Of a DNA stretch of 64,000 bases, positions 34,968 through 45,409 are shown in pieces. The notes beneath the pieces are model-generated. The model was given only the letters and a program-made list of their open reading frames with translations. It ran no database searches and was not told where the DNA came from. Each line of letters starts with the position of its first letter. The stretch's first letter is position 1. The stretch is from positions 236,545,688 through 236,609,687 of the forward strand of contig OZ005650.1 of assembly GCA_963930645.1 (NCBI GenBank), in the 5' to 3' direction. The DNA is from Salticus scenicus (lineage: Eukaryota > Arthropoda > Arachnida > Araneae > Salticidae). Both the position numbers and the translations under genes were made by a program.

Positions 34968-35220
34968 ACAGAATTAATATGTGGTTTTCATGCTGTTTAT
35001 TACTAGTTACACCTTGGAAAAAAATTGATTTTAAAATGTTTCAAATATTATAATGTGTTTTCTATACTAATAAAAGAAAGTTTTTGTCTGCATGTGTGAG
35101 ATGTGTAGAAAAAAAAAAAAAAAAAAAAAAAAATAGGGCACGTACAGTTCTGAAAAGTTTTTTTTTTTTTCAGATAAAGGAATGCGTGCAGATTTGTAAC
35201 ATATCTTTAGATTTCTGATA

Positions 35221-35257
<37 letters not shown>

Positions 35258-35421
35258 TTATGTTATATGCGATTATTTACTTGTTCCCCTGACATTATTC
35301 TTTGAGATGTAATTTCAGGGTGTTGCCAGTAAAATAAACTGCGCAGAAGTTTTCATTTCATTTATTATTTTTAAACGTAAGAAGAAGCCTTTTTAAAATA
35401 CGTGAATAATAATAATAATAA

Positions 35422-35640
35422 AGTAATATAGGGCGCCAAATGAAACTTTGCACACAGGCGCCTGACAATGCTGACGGGCCCTTGACAGAGCACTGAATTA
35501 TTGGATGTTTTCCCAATCCCAACTTGTTGGTCACGCTGGCACCCCTCCATTATTTTGGACGCGTTCTCACTGCTAGTTTTAGGAAACGAGGCTGCACTAT
35601 ATAAACAATAAACGAAGGACCTAAAAACTATGTTCAAACT
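35422..35640. repeat. Diverged interspersed repeat, related to 39700-39860
   Basis: ATTGGATGTTTTCCCAATCC, ACCCCTCCATTATTTTGGAC and TTCTCACTGCTAGTTTTAGG parallel GACTGGATGTTTACTAAAAC, ACCCCTCCAAGCCTTTGGAC and CTTCACTGCTAGGTGTAAGA inside the family-2 element at 39222. Likely an internal family-2 fragment. The minus frame 35371-35637 is probably chance. Confidence 0.6.
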
Positions 35641-35797
35641 AATTCATTTGTTACTTCACTTCAATTCACGATGGTGATTAATCACTGGCAAGCGACAATA
35701 GGTTATTACCGGAATATCAATAGTCTTGAACAGCACTTTAGGACGAACATAAAACACATTTTTTCAATATCTTTTAAAAGTTAAATTTATCCAAAAA

Positions 35798-35873
35798 GGA
35801 AACATATATCAATATGTGAAATTTATATAAGCATATATGCTTATATAAATTTCACATATATATATGTTTCCCA
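35798..35873. repeat. 75-bp palindrome
   Basis: GGAAACATATATCAATATGT...GCATATATGC...GTTTCC: the arms pair over about 31 bp except for a two-base insertion. It lies between the Helitron-like fragment and the right direct repeat. Confidence 0.9.
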
Positions 35874-35966
35874 GTCAGAAGAAACAATACTTTAATACTT
35901 TAATTTTTTAGTTTTTTTTTTTTTTGGCTACTCCTCTGTATTACTTAAGAAAACAAAATAATATCC

Positions 35967-36662
35967 TTTTGTATGTAATTGTTGTTTTCCGGTCGACAAT
36001 TGAATATGCCAAGTTTTTGTAAAAGTCGGTATCTCAAAAATGGCTCTAACAATTTTCTTGAAAATTGTTACATAAACCCATTTTACATATTCTTTCTCAT
36101 GCTTTACGTGATTATTATAAAAAAATTAATCGTCATCCTGATCAGATAAATCAGTTTTAGATCTCGAAAATTGGTGCTTCAAAAAAAGATTTTTATATGT
36201 ATATATGTATATATATTTAACTCGCTATATGTAAACTCTGTTTTATATGTCTTTACACGTGTATTAATTTTTTCTTACTGGACAATTTGTAGTTGTCTAT
36301 TTCATAAGGTCAGTTCCATGCCTTCTGATCACATTATCTCCAAAACGTGCATGTAATAGGTGTAATAGTGGGTAATGGATGTCGTGTGGTTGTTTCACAC
36401 TAGATTTTTCTTTCTTTTAATATATAAGATTTTTACTATCTTCATAAAGATAGTAAAAAAGTTAGAGAAATACAATAAGAAAATGAGCGCCTTTCTTATA
36501 TAATAGAGTAATTACCATAAAAACTAGCTTGTGTTGTGCCCATCACAAACTTTACTTCTATATTTCCTTATACAAATTCACTCAAAACAAACTATTTGTA
36601 AAAGTTATTACTCACAAAATTTTTTTTTCATGATGAATGCAAATGATTTCCATCTTAGATAA
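35967..36662 (+). repeat. About 700-bp direct repeat, right copy
   Basis: Right partner of 29699-30393, same orientation. Visible differences are scattered single bases (for example TTACGCGTG versus TTACACGTG). Confidence 0.85.
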
Positions 36663-36694
36663 GTATACACAAGTAAAATCAGTTTTATACTTTA

Positions 36695-36727
36695 TACACG
36701 ACAGGTAAGTAAATGCGTTATTTATTT

Positions 36728-36761
<34 letters not shown>

Positions 36762-36965
36762 ATAACTTTGTTTTAATTTATCACAGATCTAAAGTTCAAA
36801 CATTCTTTTTTTAAATATACTGATGAATTTTTTTGAGAGGTATCCATATCCAAGATATACCCTCCTCGGGGCTGGGGTTTTCCCCAGGAGTGAGGGGTAT
36901 AAATGCTCTTACATTCACAAGGATTTTTCCTGCTTCATTATTACTCTTATAAATAACTCTTTTTT
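36695..36965 (+). repeat. Interspersed repeat, copy 1 of a pair
   Basis: After poly(A), ATAACTTTGTTTTAATTTAT, CAGATCTAAAGTTCAAACAT, then a GC-rich CTCCTCGGGGCTGGGGTTTT segment. The same order is found at 38175-38400 (CGATAACTTTGTTTTAAATT..., CCCTCGAGGGGGACTTTCCG...). Confidence 0.65.
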
Positions 36966-37169
36966 AATTTCATAATTAATAATTAAGAACAATTCTCGTT
37001 GTACTCATTTACATGAAATTTTGTCCTATACTACCATGTCAAAAAATCAGAAAAAACGGGCTGGTGACACTATTTGCTGCACGATTTTTACCAAAAGCTG
37101 ATACGCTCTAATTTATATCAAGTAGGAAATAAATATCAATTTGTATTAAATTCTGATACAGTTATCACA

Positions 37170-37335
37170 AATGTTTTGTCAAACACATACACACATAGAG
37201 AGACACACATTTTCTAAAAATGGTCAAATCATTTTCTAGACATCTCAAAACGTGTAATCCATCAAAAACACCTTATCGAATATTTTTACAAATGAAATAT
37301 TTTCTCCTATCGAATGTAGAGGAAAATAATAACGT
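37170..37335 (-). repeat. Family-2 fragment
   Basis: Complement of the family-2 start: ACACACATAGAGAGACACAC, TGGTCAAATCATTTTCTAGA, then TCGAATGTAGAGGAAAATAA at the right end. Confidence 0.55.
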
Positions 37336-37963
37336 TACCGAAAAAATACAATCCATTTATATTTGTTTCATGATATAAGTGTTCATACATATATATTTTA
37401 AAAGTATTATCTATAATATTGAACGGATATGAGAACATGTAATTTCTTGTGCTATTTATAAATGCAATTCAGACTTTAATGTGAATTTTGAAACTGGTGT
37501 TGGATATCCAAGTATTATTTATCACTAAATGTCATTAATGCAATATGGACTTTACAGATTTAGAATACATTAGATGTTGACATCCCAGTTCTCTGAATTT
37601 AATTACCTTAAACTGCATATAGTTTAATATAAATAAAGAATGACGTCAAAGTGTTATTCACAGATATTAGAAATTAGACGATTCATTAATATTAATGAAT
37701 AGATTTATAAAACACGAATCAATTCGTATTTAAGATTTCTTTCTTTTTCTTTTCTTTTCTTTTTTTTTTTTTTTACATATTAGATTAAATTGACTTTCTG
37801 ATTTTTTTTTTGATTATTTTACAACTTTTTAAAATAACTCAACTGTCTTAAGATGTTAATGATTTTGTTTTGCTAAATACAAAATTTTATATCGAAATAA
37901 TTTTTAAGTCACATTAAGTTTTTATATGAATGTGACATGAATTTTAACCATATTTTTATAAAA
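37336..37963. other. AT-rich stretch, no gene
   Basis: Poly(T) near 37758. Nothing recognised. Confidence 0.6.
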
Positions 37964-38018
37964 AAAATTCACTGTAAAACACGTATGAAATACATTTAAT
38001 TAAAATCATTAAAAATAA

Positions 38019-38824
38019 TCTGGTGTGTCACTCACACGACTTTCTCTTATCCTGAAATTTCATACTATAAATACAGGTTGCAGATTAATAGGTAAGATAA
38101 CGAGTACTGTTATGTAAACCTATGTTAAACAATTCATATTAGGCTTCTGATTAGTTTTATATGATAATTAGTTCTGTTTTTTTTTTTTTTTTTTTTTTTT
38201 TTGTTAAAAGTAAAAAAATCGATAACTTTGTTTTAAATTATCGCAGATCGATGGTTCAACCATTCGTTTTAAAGGTATTGGCGAGCTCTTTTGAAAGATA
38301 ACCATCATGAAAATTTACTCCCCTCGAGGGGGACTTTCCGCCCAGGGGGGGAGGCGAGACTTCTACATACACAAAATTTTTTCCCAGTTAACTATTTCTA
38401 TTACAAAAAATATATATTCGTTTCATTTGGTTTAGTGCAGTCTATAGACGTTAAACTCTACTTTCCTGCAATTTCCCCCATAGACGTAATGTATTAGAAT
38501 TCTTTTGATTGTCCCTGTACACGGACCATTTGCCTGATCTTAACGAAAAGCTTACTGTAGCATCCCTATATGATACACATTTAGAATACCAATTTTGAAC
38601 TTTCTGCCATAATTTGTTTTTGAGATATGCTGATAACAGGCAGACACACAGACACACGCAGACACACACACAGACACACACATACAGACATGCACACAGA
38701 CCATTTTCTAAAAACATGATTTTCGTATTCAGGGGACCTCAAAACGTGTAAATATAACAAAATCTCACGTTCGAAAATTTGACCTAAAAACAATACTTTC
38801 TCTACCTTATGGGAAAGAGAAAGT
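38019..38824 (+). repeat. Family-1 element, copy D with internal replacement
   Basis: 5' end AATCTGGTGTGTCACTCACA at about 38019. 3' end CTCTACCTTATGGGAAAGAG then AAAGT at 38824. The middle (about 38175-38400) is not family 1 but the pair-repeat also seen at 36695. The microsatellite segment at 38640-38700 is CACAGACACACGCAGACACA-like, and minus-strand Cys/Val-rich frames there are artefacts. Confidence 0.75.
38175..38400 (+). repeat. Interspersed repeat, copy 2 of a pair
   Basis: Poly(T), then ATCGATAACTTTGTTTTAAA, GGTTCAACCATTCGTTTTAA and a GC-rich CTCGAGGGGGACTTTCCGCC block. Partner at 36695-36965. It sits inside family-1 copy D. Confidence 0.6.
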
Positions 38825-38826
38825 AA

Positions 38827-38956
38827 TACATCGTGTCAAGGCTTTTCGCCCTGAAAATCAGGGCATCATCAGGACAGAGCCATTTTAACAAAAGTTAAAA
38901 TGGCTCTGTCCTGATGATGCCCTGATTTTCAAGGTGAAAAGCCTTGACACGATGTA
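38827..38956. mobile_element. 130-bp near-perfect hairpin MITE
   Basis: Arms of 63 bp separated by AAAA: TACATCGTGTCAAGGCTTTT on the left, its complement on the right, with only one or two mismatches. TA borders. Confidence 0.9.
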
Positions 38957-39221
38957 TTTTTAATGATTTTAATTAAATGTATTTTATACGTGTTTTACAG
39001 TGAATTTTTTTATAAAAATTGTGGTTTTCTACAAATACGCGTGTGGTTATGATGTCTCTAAATGAGATGTGATTTTATATAATTTTAATCATAATTTAAA
39101 AATAAATTATGCTGTTAAATCTTTTTTTCTTATCATTGAGTATTGAAAAATAAGTAAACTTACGAAAATAATGGAATATTTAAAATAAGCCGACAAATAT
39201 TTTTATTATTATATTTTTACT

Positions 39222-40190
39222 TTCTTCTATATTCATAGAGAAAAGTATTGTCTTCGTAAAAATTTCCGGCTTCAGGATTGTGATAGATGTACAAGTTTCG
39301 AGATGCCTTGGACCCGATTATACCACTTTCAGAAAATGTTCCTCTGTCTGTGTGTGGCAAAAATTTTGTGACAGCTTTAGATAAAGAACCAATTTACAGA
39401 ATTTCATGAAAAATTATAATTAGTTCCACATTGGCCCTCATTTGTATCTATGAAATTTTCGTGCATTTTTCCAAAAAGTGGCGCTACTACATCTCCATTT
39501 GCCTCATTCTCAGAAAGGATATATCTCTGCATTTATATAATATAATTGATATATGAAAGGGCCATTCTGAAAATTTACTTTGATTCAATTTGGAAGCACA
39601 TCGGTCGAAAGGAGCACTTATATATTATTCTTTAACCACATTTCTTGCGACCATGGAAGCCTCCGCACAAGTGCAGATTCAACGAGTCCACTGTTAAAAT
39701 GGGGGAGATAACATTTTCATTGAGAGAAAATAAGCGATAAGGAAACATCGAATGACTGGATGTTTACTAAAACCAAACCTGTCGGTGAATTTGTTACCCC
39801 TCCAAGCCTTTGGACTCGCCTTCACTGCTAGGTGTAAGAAACGTGGTTACACTATACAGTTATAAAGGTGCATGATATGGCTATATCTCAGGTTCAGTGG
39901 AATTTAAATTTATGAATTTGTACGTGAAATGCCCATTATAAAAGAGAATGCTTACTTAATTTGTGTGCTTACCTTCCAACAGGTTGAACTAGTATTAATC
40001 AGCTTTTTTGAGTTTCCATACAGCTACATATCGGCATCTATAGTATAATTTGCATAAGTAAAATCTTCATTTTAAAATATTATGATTAAATTTTTGTGCA
40101 TGTTAACAAGTATGTGGCGCTGTAATATAGAATGATATCGAAGAATGTTTCGTAATGGTAACAACATAATAGTTTTAAAAAAACTTTGCA
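39222..40190 (+). repeat. Family-2 element, longest plus-strand copy
   Basis: Starts TACTTTCTTCTATATTCATA, then GTCTTCGTAAAAATTTCCGG, CACTTTCAGAAAATGTTCCT, TCTGTCTGTGTGTGGC. Deeper parts match 35422-35640 and, in complement, the tandem region at 26430-27240 (AGCACACAAATTAAG). No coding. The 3' end is not defined. Other copies: 22289, 23611, 26400 (minus), 37170 (minus), 45410. Confidence 0.65.
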
Positions 40191-40889
40191 ATTGTTTTTA
40201 TATAGAACAATAGCAGGCTTTTCCCGCTTCTTTGGACACTATATTTAATTGAATTCTCAAAATTCCATATCATTATAAATAAAATCTCAAAAATAAAAAT
40301 ATCAAAATCAGTTGAAACCTATGTTAAAGTTTCCACTGCGTTCGGTAGAAGTTTTATCGCTCGCAACATGAGGAGCCTGGGTCCTCACTGCTTTCTAAAT
40401 TACCAGCGGGTAAGTTAGAAGTTTCGATAAATCCCACCAGAATACATATTGCGTACTTGTAATCAACACTCACATGCCGAAATTCGAAATTCTATGGAAT
40501 TTTGAAGCATATTCAAACTTGAAACTGTGTTTTTTGCGCTTAAAAGGATGGGGGGGGGGGGTGTCTAGAATTCGCTGACTTGTAACGCACCCATCGAAAT
40601 CGAAATTCACGCAAAAACAGAAATGATTGTTTGGAAGTATCCTAAAGAAGACGCATGACTGTTTTAATATACACTGCTCGACACTGAAAATGCTACACCA
40701 AGAAGGAATGATAATAACGGTATGAAATTTGTTGGACACATACAAATATAATAGGAAGAACAATTGATTAAAATTTCAGGAAATTTGGAGTAATATGTAT
40801 ACTGAGAAAACAGTACATAAAGCAGCGACCTCTGTGAGCAATAACAGCACATATCTCCCTAGGCATTCAATCGAACAGCAATTGGATGA

Positions 40890-41135
40890 CATGTACGGGT
40901 AGAGCACTTCATGAAGTTTTAACACTATCCCACAATTCATCGATCGAAGTTACTGGTAAGTGGTGGGGGCCAGTCGCTTTTCAACTATTAGGCAGTCATT
41001 TTCATTGGTGCGAGATCAGGAGAACGCGCTGGCCAGAGCAACAGTCGAACACATTCTGTATCAAAGAAGCCCCGGACAATACAAACAACTTGCGGTTGTG
41101 CATTATCTTGCTTAAATTTTGCGCTACGGAGGCCT
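40890..41135 (-). pseudogene. Tc1-type transposase C-terminal remnant, left arm
   Basis: Minus-strand text translates to QDNAQPQ (about 41091-41112) and, about 70 bases on, ARSPDLAP (about 41006-41036). In Tc1 transposases these surround the second aspartate (QDNARPH) and the final acidic residue (ARSPDLSPIEH). Stops and frame breaks follow and the last acidic residue is not preserved. The opposite-strand frame 40886-41164 is a shadow. Confidence 0.75.
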
Positions 41136-41599
41136 CAAATACAGGGCAGAGGGGCGGGCCTTAACTAATCAGAAATTTAATGGCCGCTGTTCAGAGTGCC
41201 AGGAATAAGAACATGAAGTAATCGAGACGTGTATCCAATGGGAACCCATAACATCATTGCAAATGATGGACAGTATGATGATGTCGAATCCCAGCTGGCA
41301 ATGTGCATTATTTATAATGCCGTTAAATACGGACAAGTCAATCTTGATGCTGTAAACAGGATTGTGATTTGTCTGAAAAGTGACTTCACGCCATTCCTGC
41401 GTTGATCACACATTAATGGCGCCCATATCAGTGATGCAGTTTTCAGGGTAATCAGAATTTTGTTAGCCGCATACTGAGTCACCACCTGGATTGATGATAT
41501 GTTGTACCATTGGATACATGTCCCGGTCACCTCTTGTTTTCATTCCAGCCACATTGAATACCAGCCATTAGATTTCTGATGAGTTAAGGCCCATAGCTC

Positions 41600-41830
41600 C
41601 GCCCTATGTTCAAGGCCTCCGAAGCGCAACATTTAAGCAGGATAATGCACGGCCGCAAGTTGTCCATATTGTCTGGACCTTCTATGATGCCGAATGTGTT
41701 CGACTGTTGTTCTTGCCAGCGCGTTCTCCTGATCTCGCACCAATGAAAATGACTGTTTAATCGTTGAAAAGCGACTGCCCCCCCCCCACCACCACTAACC
41801 AGTAACTTCGATCGATAAATTGTGGCATCG
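41600..41830 (+). pseudogene. Tc1-type transposase C-terminal remnant, right arm
   Basis: Plus strand reads KQDNARPQVVHIVW (from 41632) and LPARSPDLAPMKM (about 41709-41755), then a stop. It is the inverted counterpart of 40890-41135. The catalytic aspartate context QDNARP is kept, but the final acidic position (normally after SPDLSPI) reads M-K, so it cannot be an active DDE enzyme. Confidence 0.8.
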
Positions 41831-42109
41831 TGTTAAAACTTCATGATGTGCTCTACCCGTACATGTCATCCAATCGCTGTTCGATTCAATGCCTAGGGAG
41901 ATATGTGCTGTTATTGCTCACAGAGGTCGCTGCTTTATGTACTGTTTTCTTAGTACATATTACTCCAAATATCCTGAAATTTTAATCAGTTGTTCTTCCT
42001 ACTATAATGTATGTGTCCAACAAATTTCATTCCGTTACTATCATTCCTTCTTGGTGTTGCATTTTTAATGGCGAGCAGTGTATTTGTACCATCTTTTATA
42101 GAACTCTAC

Positions 42110-42740
42110 TAAAAAATCTGGAATTTACGAAAATTCCCCTTGCCCCTCTTAAAAATCGAAAATTCCAAAATCGCAGAGAATGCTTTCTTGTACTCAAGTC
42201 TACTATCCTTATGTGCAATTTTTTCACCGTGAAGTAATTTGGAGCCGAGTTATGCTTACAAATGTGTTTTTGCCTCCTGACCCCCCCCCCCCAGTGCTAA
42301 AGGGGGAGGGAATTTCATAAAATTCAATTACTATAGGTGTCAGATACATATAAACAATCCACCACCAAAATTCTTGAGTGCAGCTTCTATAAGTTTCCCT
42401 GGACAAATTTAGCGCTAAAATGGTTGTCTGGAACTTGCTCCCTCGTACGCCCCCCCTCCCCCCCAAAAGAAATAGAAAATCGTAAAATACAAAAATAGGT
42501 TTATGGAAATATCACAAAGAAGAGGTTTAGCTGTTTTCAACATCTTTGTATAATTTTTGACGTAGTGTTCTACTAAAAAATCAGAATTTCCGAAATTTCC
42601 TGCCAAAAAATATTTTCCCTTCCCCCCTTTAAAAAAAAATCAGACATTTCAAAATCGCAAAAATTTTTTTTTCGTTCTCAAGTCTAGTCTCTTCCTAAGC
42701 AATATCTTCACCGTGAAGTAATTTGGAGCCGAGTTATGCT
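42110..42740. repeat. 480-bp-spaced direct repeat in N2
   Basis: CACCGTGAAGTAATTTGGAG then CCGAGTTATGCTTAC occurs at about 42228 and 42709, preceded in both by AAATCGCA(G/A)A... and TACTCAAGTCTA-like DNA. The C12/C7 tracts at 42283 and 42451 lie between. Confidence 0.8.
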
Positions 42741-43096
42741 TACTAACGTGTTTTTACACTTGACCCTCCAGTGGAGAATGGGAGGAATTTTGTAAAAGTT
42801 GATATATATAATTTTAAGTTGGGTAAAGATCAAAATTCCTGCAAAATGTCGTGTAATTCTGTAAAGCCATTCCCGTGTGATACCCGGAGAAAAATAGCGT
42901 TTCAGACATACAGACACAACGACACATACACACACACAAAATTTTCAAAAGTCATTTTCAGCTTTAATGGTGTGTGAAACGTGAAGGTATCGTAAAACTT
43001 GTTGATTCTGACAAATGTAGAGACAAAAGTCGGATTTTATTAATATAGATCTATGTCAATTTGAGGTACATGTTATTTGATAAATAAAGTTTGAAA

Positions 43097-43571
43097 TCTA
43101 TATTATTAAAATAAGACTTTTATCTGTAAATTTGTCAGAATCAAAAAATTTTGAAATATCTTCACGTTTCACAAACCACGAAAGCCAAAAATGATTTCAG
43201 AAAATTTTATTTGTGTGCGTTTGTCATCGTGGCTGTATGTCTGCAACTTTATTTTTGTATGGATATCACGTAAAAACGGCTGAACGGAACTCAACGGAGC
43301 TTGGCAGGAATTTAGATCTTTACCCAACTTAAAATAACTCGGATCCAAATTACTTCACAGTACAGAAATTGCACATGGGGAGACTACACAGGAGTACAAA
43401 TAAAACAATATCTGCGATTTAGGAATTTTTGATTTTTAAGGGAAGGGAGGGGGGAAAATTGATTTTTGGCGGGAATTTTCGCAAATTCCGAATTTTTGAG
43501 TAGAACACTACCAAAAATGGAACAAAAATGTTGAAAAAACTATGCGCCATCCTTAGAATATTTCCAAAAAC

Positions 43572-43612
<41 letters not shown>

Positions 43613-43620
43613 TGATTTGT

Positions 43621-43651
<31 letters not shown>

Positions 43652-43874
43652 GGGGGGGGGGGGGAATGGTTACGAAGGGGCAAAATCGAAACACAGCTGT
43701 TAGCGCTAAATTTATCCTGGGGTATTTATGAGAATTTGGTGCGTAAATTGTTTAATTGTTTATATGTATCCCATACGTACTATAACGGGATTTTACGAAA
43801 CTCCCCTCTTACTATATAGATTTTGATACTTCCTTTATATACTCTGCTCAGCGAAGCGGGCAAAGCCTGCCAGT
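43097..43874 (+). mobile_element. Helitron-like element N3, non-autonomous (778 bp)
   Basis: 5' TCTATATTATTAAAATAAGA then CTTTTATCTGTAAATTTGTC. 3' AGCGAAGCGGGCAAAGCCTG then CCAGT, with the GCGGGCAAAGCCTGC hairpin. Head-to-head with N2, 47 bp apart. Contains AAAACGGCTGAACGGAAC, frequent in Helitron-like elements with CTGTATGTCTGCAAC. A poly(T)/poly(G) tract is inside. Confidence 0.6.
43574..43664. repeat. Poly(T), poly(T), poly(G) compound tract
   Basis: T38, a short spacer TGTGATTTGTAA, T29 and G13. Open frames through it on both strands are artefacts. Confidence 0.97.
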
Positions 43875-44147
43875 CGTCTTTAAAATTATTTTTTACGTTG
43901 TGCTGTATCAGATAACAACACAGATCTGTGAAATTGCATTTTTAATTTTTTTTTTGCACTGCCTTGACCGTCTCTAGTGTGTTTTGATACAATGAATTCA
44001 AAAATGATTGTCTTTTCTTCCTATCACGTAAGGAATTTTCTCAAAGTTAGGATGAAGATCGAAGGAATTCACCCAGAGACAATAACAAATTTGAAACAAT
44101 ATATGCATAAAATATATTAAAATCGGCTATTATGTACTCATTATCTT

Positions 44148-44336
44148 TTAACTGTGTTTCTTTACATCGAAGCTCCTTTTAGAGCATTTTACTTTGCGCA
44201 AGGCTTTGTCAGGAGAAAATTCTCCATGCAGCATCCAGCAGTAATCTGTTAACATGCTAACACTCCATCGTCCCTGATATTTTCTGTACATTTCTTTGGT
44301 GTCTTGATGAAATAGCTGTCCTTGTGCTTTACTCAC
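44148..44336 (-). pseudogene. Fragment of a widespread arthropod repeat-encoded protein
   Basis: A 62-codon minus frame contains GQLFHQDTKEMYRKYQGRW, then ML, DYCW and a basic tail. The pattern G-x-x-FHQD-x-x-x-M-x-x-RYQG-W...DYCW is one I recognise from multicopy uncharacterised arthropod proteins that look transposon-derived. Only the C-terminal about 60 residues remain. No upstream exon or longer frame is visible in 44340-44960. A fragment of a host gene cannot be excluded, but isolation in repeat DNA favours a dead element. Confidence 0.6.
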
Positions 44337-44667
44337 ATGACCTCGATTTTATGGGAAATAACTTAGATAGAAGTTTAAAAAATTGAACTTTAGGTTCTTA
44401 CAATCCCATTTTTTATCAAAACTGTATGTTATGGAAATTTTTTAATAGTTTTTCCTTAATCAGTCTCCAAGAACACACCAGAAAAATATATTACCTTGAA
44501 GAAAAATAATTTCATCGTTGACCTGTGGAATCAGATAGAAATCCTGAATCTTTTTTATTTCATTTAAACATACATTCATTAAAAAGTTCAAGATTTCCTA
44601 ATATGAATGCATAATTAATTTATAGTTTTCTTCAAAAAATAACTTTTCATTGTCGTATCCTTAAGGG

Positions 44668-44703
<36 letters not shown>

Positions 44704-45409
44704 AACATAAAAAATCGAAGTAGTTTAGTGACAATTACTTCAATAAAACAGGAAAATTAAGGAGTAAAATGACAAGCTTATAAAGTTATCGATTTTTATT
44801 CCGAATTCTTCAAAATTGGCTGTTAAAACTTGTCCGTTATGAATAATAAAATGTTTTAAATCTTCGCATAAAAAGATTCTTTTGAATTACCAGACATCAA
44901 TTTATTAGTACACGGTTCATGTGACAGCATTTGTTGTTTGAAAAAAGCTATTAAATTATCCGGAAAAGTACAGCTAATGGTGTAATTTACTAAGAAGAAT
45001 ATTACATTTGTTACTTTTTATATATTTCTGGAATACAATTATTGGATTTTGGAAAGATTTAACATCTGTTTCTTGCAGAATTAACACGTTTTAATGTATT
45101 GTCTTTAACGTGGTGGAGAACGGATTTATTTGTCATTTCTTTATTTCGAAGTTTTTCCGTTTGAATTTCTTCTGGTCTTGATGTTTGACTGGTCATTGAT
45201 TAAAAAGTAATGTTAATAATGTTAATATTGCAACTTAGCTCATGTGTGTAATTAAAAAAAAAAAAAAAAAAATTATATTTAATTGTACCTTTAAATAAAT
45301 AGTTAAAAACTGGTTTTTTTTTTTACTTTCTGTTACATTTCCAAAAAAAAAACAAACAACAAAAAAAAAAACAGCAACGAATTTAAAAAAGAAATTGATT
45401 TACAATGGA
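44337..45409. other. AT-rich stretch, no gene
   Basis: Poly(A) at 44669-44701 and near 45253, and scattered A-runs. No coding similarity recognised beyond the fragment at 44148-44336. Confidence 0.55.

Larger units (their letters stand above)
30393..35420 (+). repeat. 1.6-kb duplicated segment, copy 2, interrupted by about 3.36 kb
   Basis: 30393-31022 matches 16323-16971, and 34386-35420 matches about 16972-17915. Copy 1 reads continuously through AAATTTATTAATTTTTTACA, where this copy is broken by 31023-34385. The end includes the Helitron-like start TCTATACTAATAAAAGAAAG (35059). Diverged poly(T), (AAT)n (34904-34967) and (TA)n (35229-35252) tracts lie in it. Confidence 0.85.
37964..39020. 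mobile_element. Inverted-repeat-bracketed composite around family-1 copy D
   Basis: About 58 bp at 37964-38021 (AAAATTCACTGTAAAACACG, then TAATTAAAATCATTAAAAAT) recur inverted at 38955-39020. Between them lie family-1 copy D and a 130-bp hairpin MITE. Either this is a larger element with 60-bp ends or a templated inversion duplicated the flank. Confidence 0.6.
40670..42082. mobile_element. Palindromic Tc1-type element (1.4 kb)
   Basis: Ends TACACTGCTCGACACTGAAA and AATGGCGAGCAGTGTA are bounded by TA. The two halves (about 40670-41290 and 41490-42082) are imperfect inverted copies. Each half contains the C-terminal part of a Tc1-type transposase running toward the nearest end, so the element carries two mutually inverted 3' halves and no 5' (DNA-binding) half. 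Arms have diverged well beyond those of the 31023 palindrome, suggesting age. Confidence 0.8.
40211..43049 (-). mobile_element. Helitron-like element N2, non-autonomous
   Basis: On the minus strand it begins TCTATATTAATAAAATCCGA (43049) and ends AAGAAGCGGGAAAAGCCTGC then TATT (about 40211). These ends match N1 and N3. Inner parts shared with N3 include a TACTTCACGG(T/C) block and a TTTACCCAAC(TT) block, and ACGTGTTTTTACAC-type text appears twice as a 480-bp direct repeat. A palindromic Tc1 element (40670-42082) is nested inside. No Rep/helicase frame. Confidence 0.55.

Noticed and set aside
30393..35966. Retroviral or LTR-retrotransposon gag/pol between the 700-bp repeats
   Set aside because: No protease, reverse transcriptase, integrase or zinc-knuckle text was seen in any frame.
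29906..36356. Duplicated 61-codon frame (29906-30091 and 36171-36356), apparently conserved
   Set aside because: Conservation follows from the recent 700-bp DNA duplication; there is no excess of synonymous change to suggest coding.
40886..41164. 92-codon plus-strand frame
   Set aside because: It is the opposite strand of the decayed Tc1 transposase in the left arm of the palindromic element.
43419..43731. Overlapping frames on both strands rich in Phe or Lys
   Set aside because: Products of poly(T)/poly(A) and poly(G) tracts.
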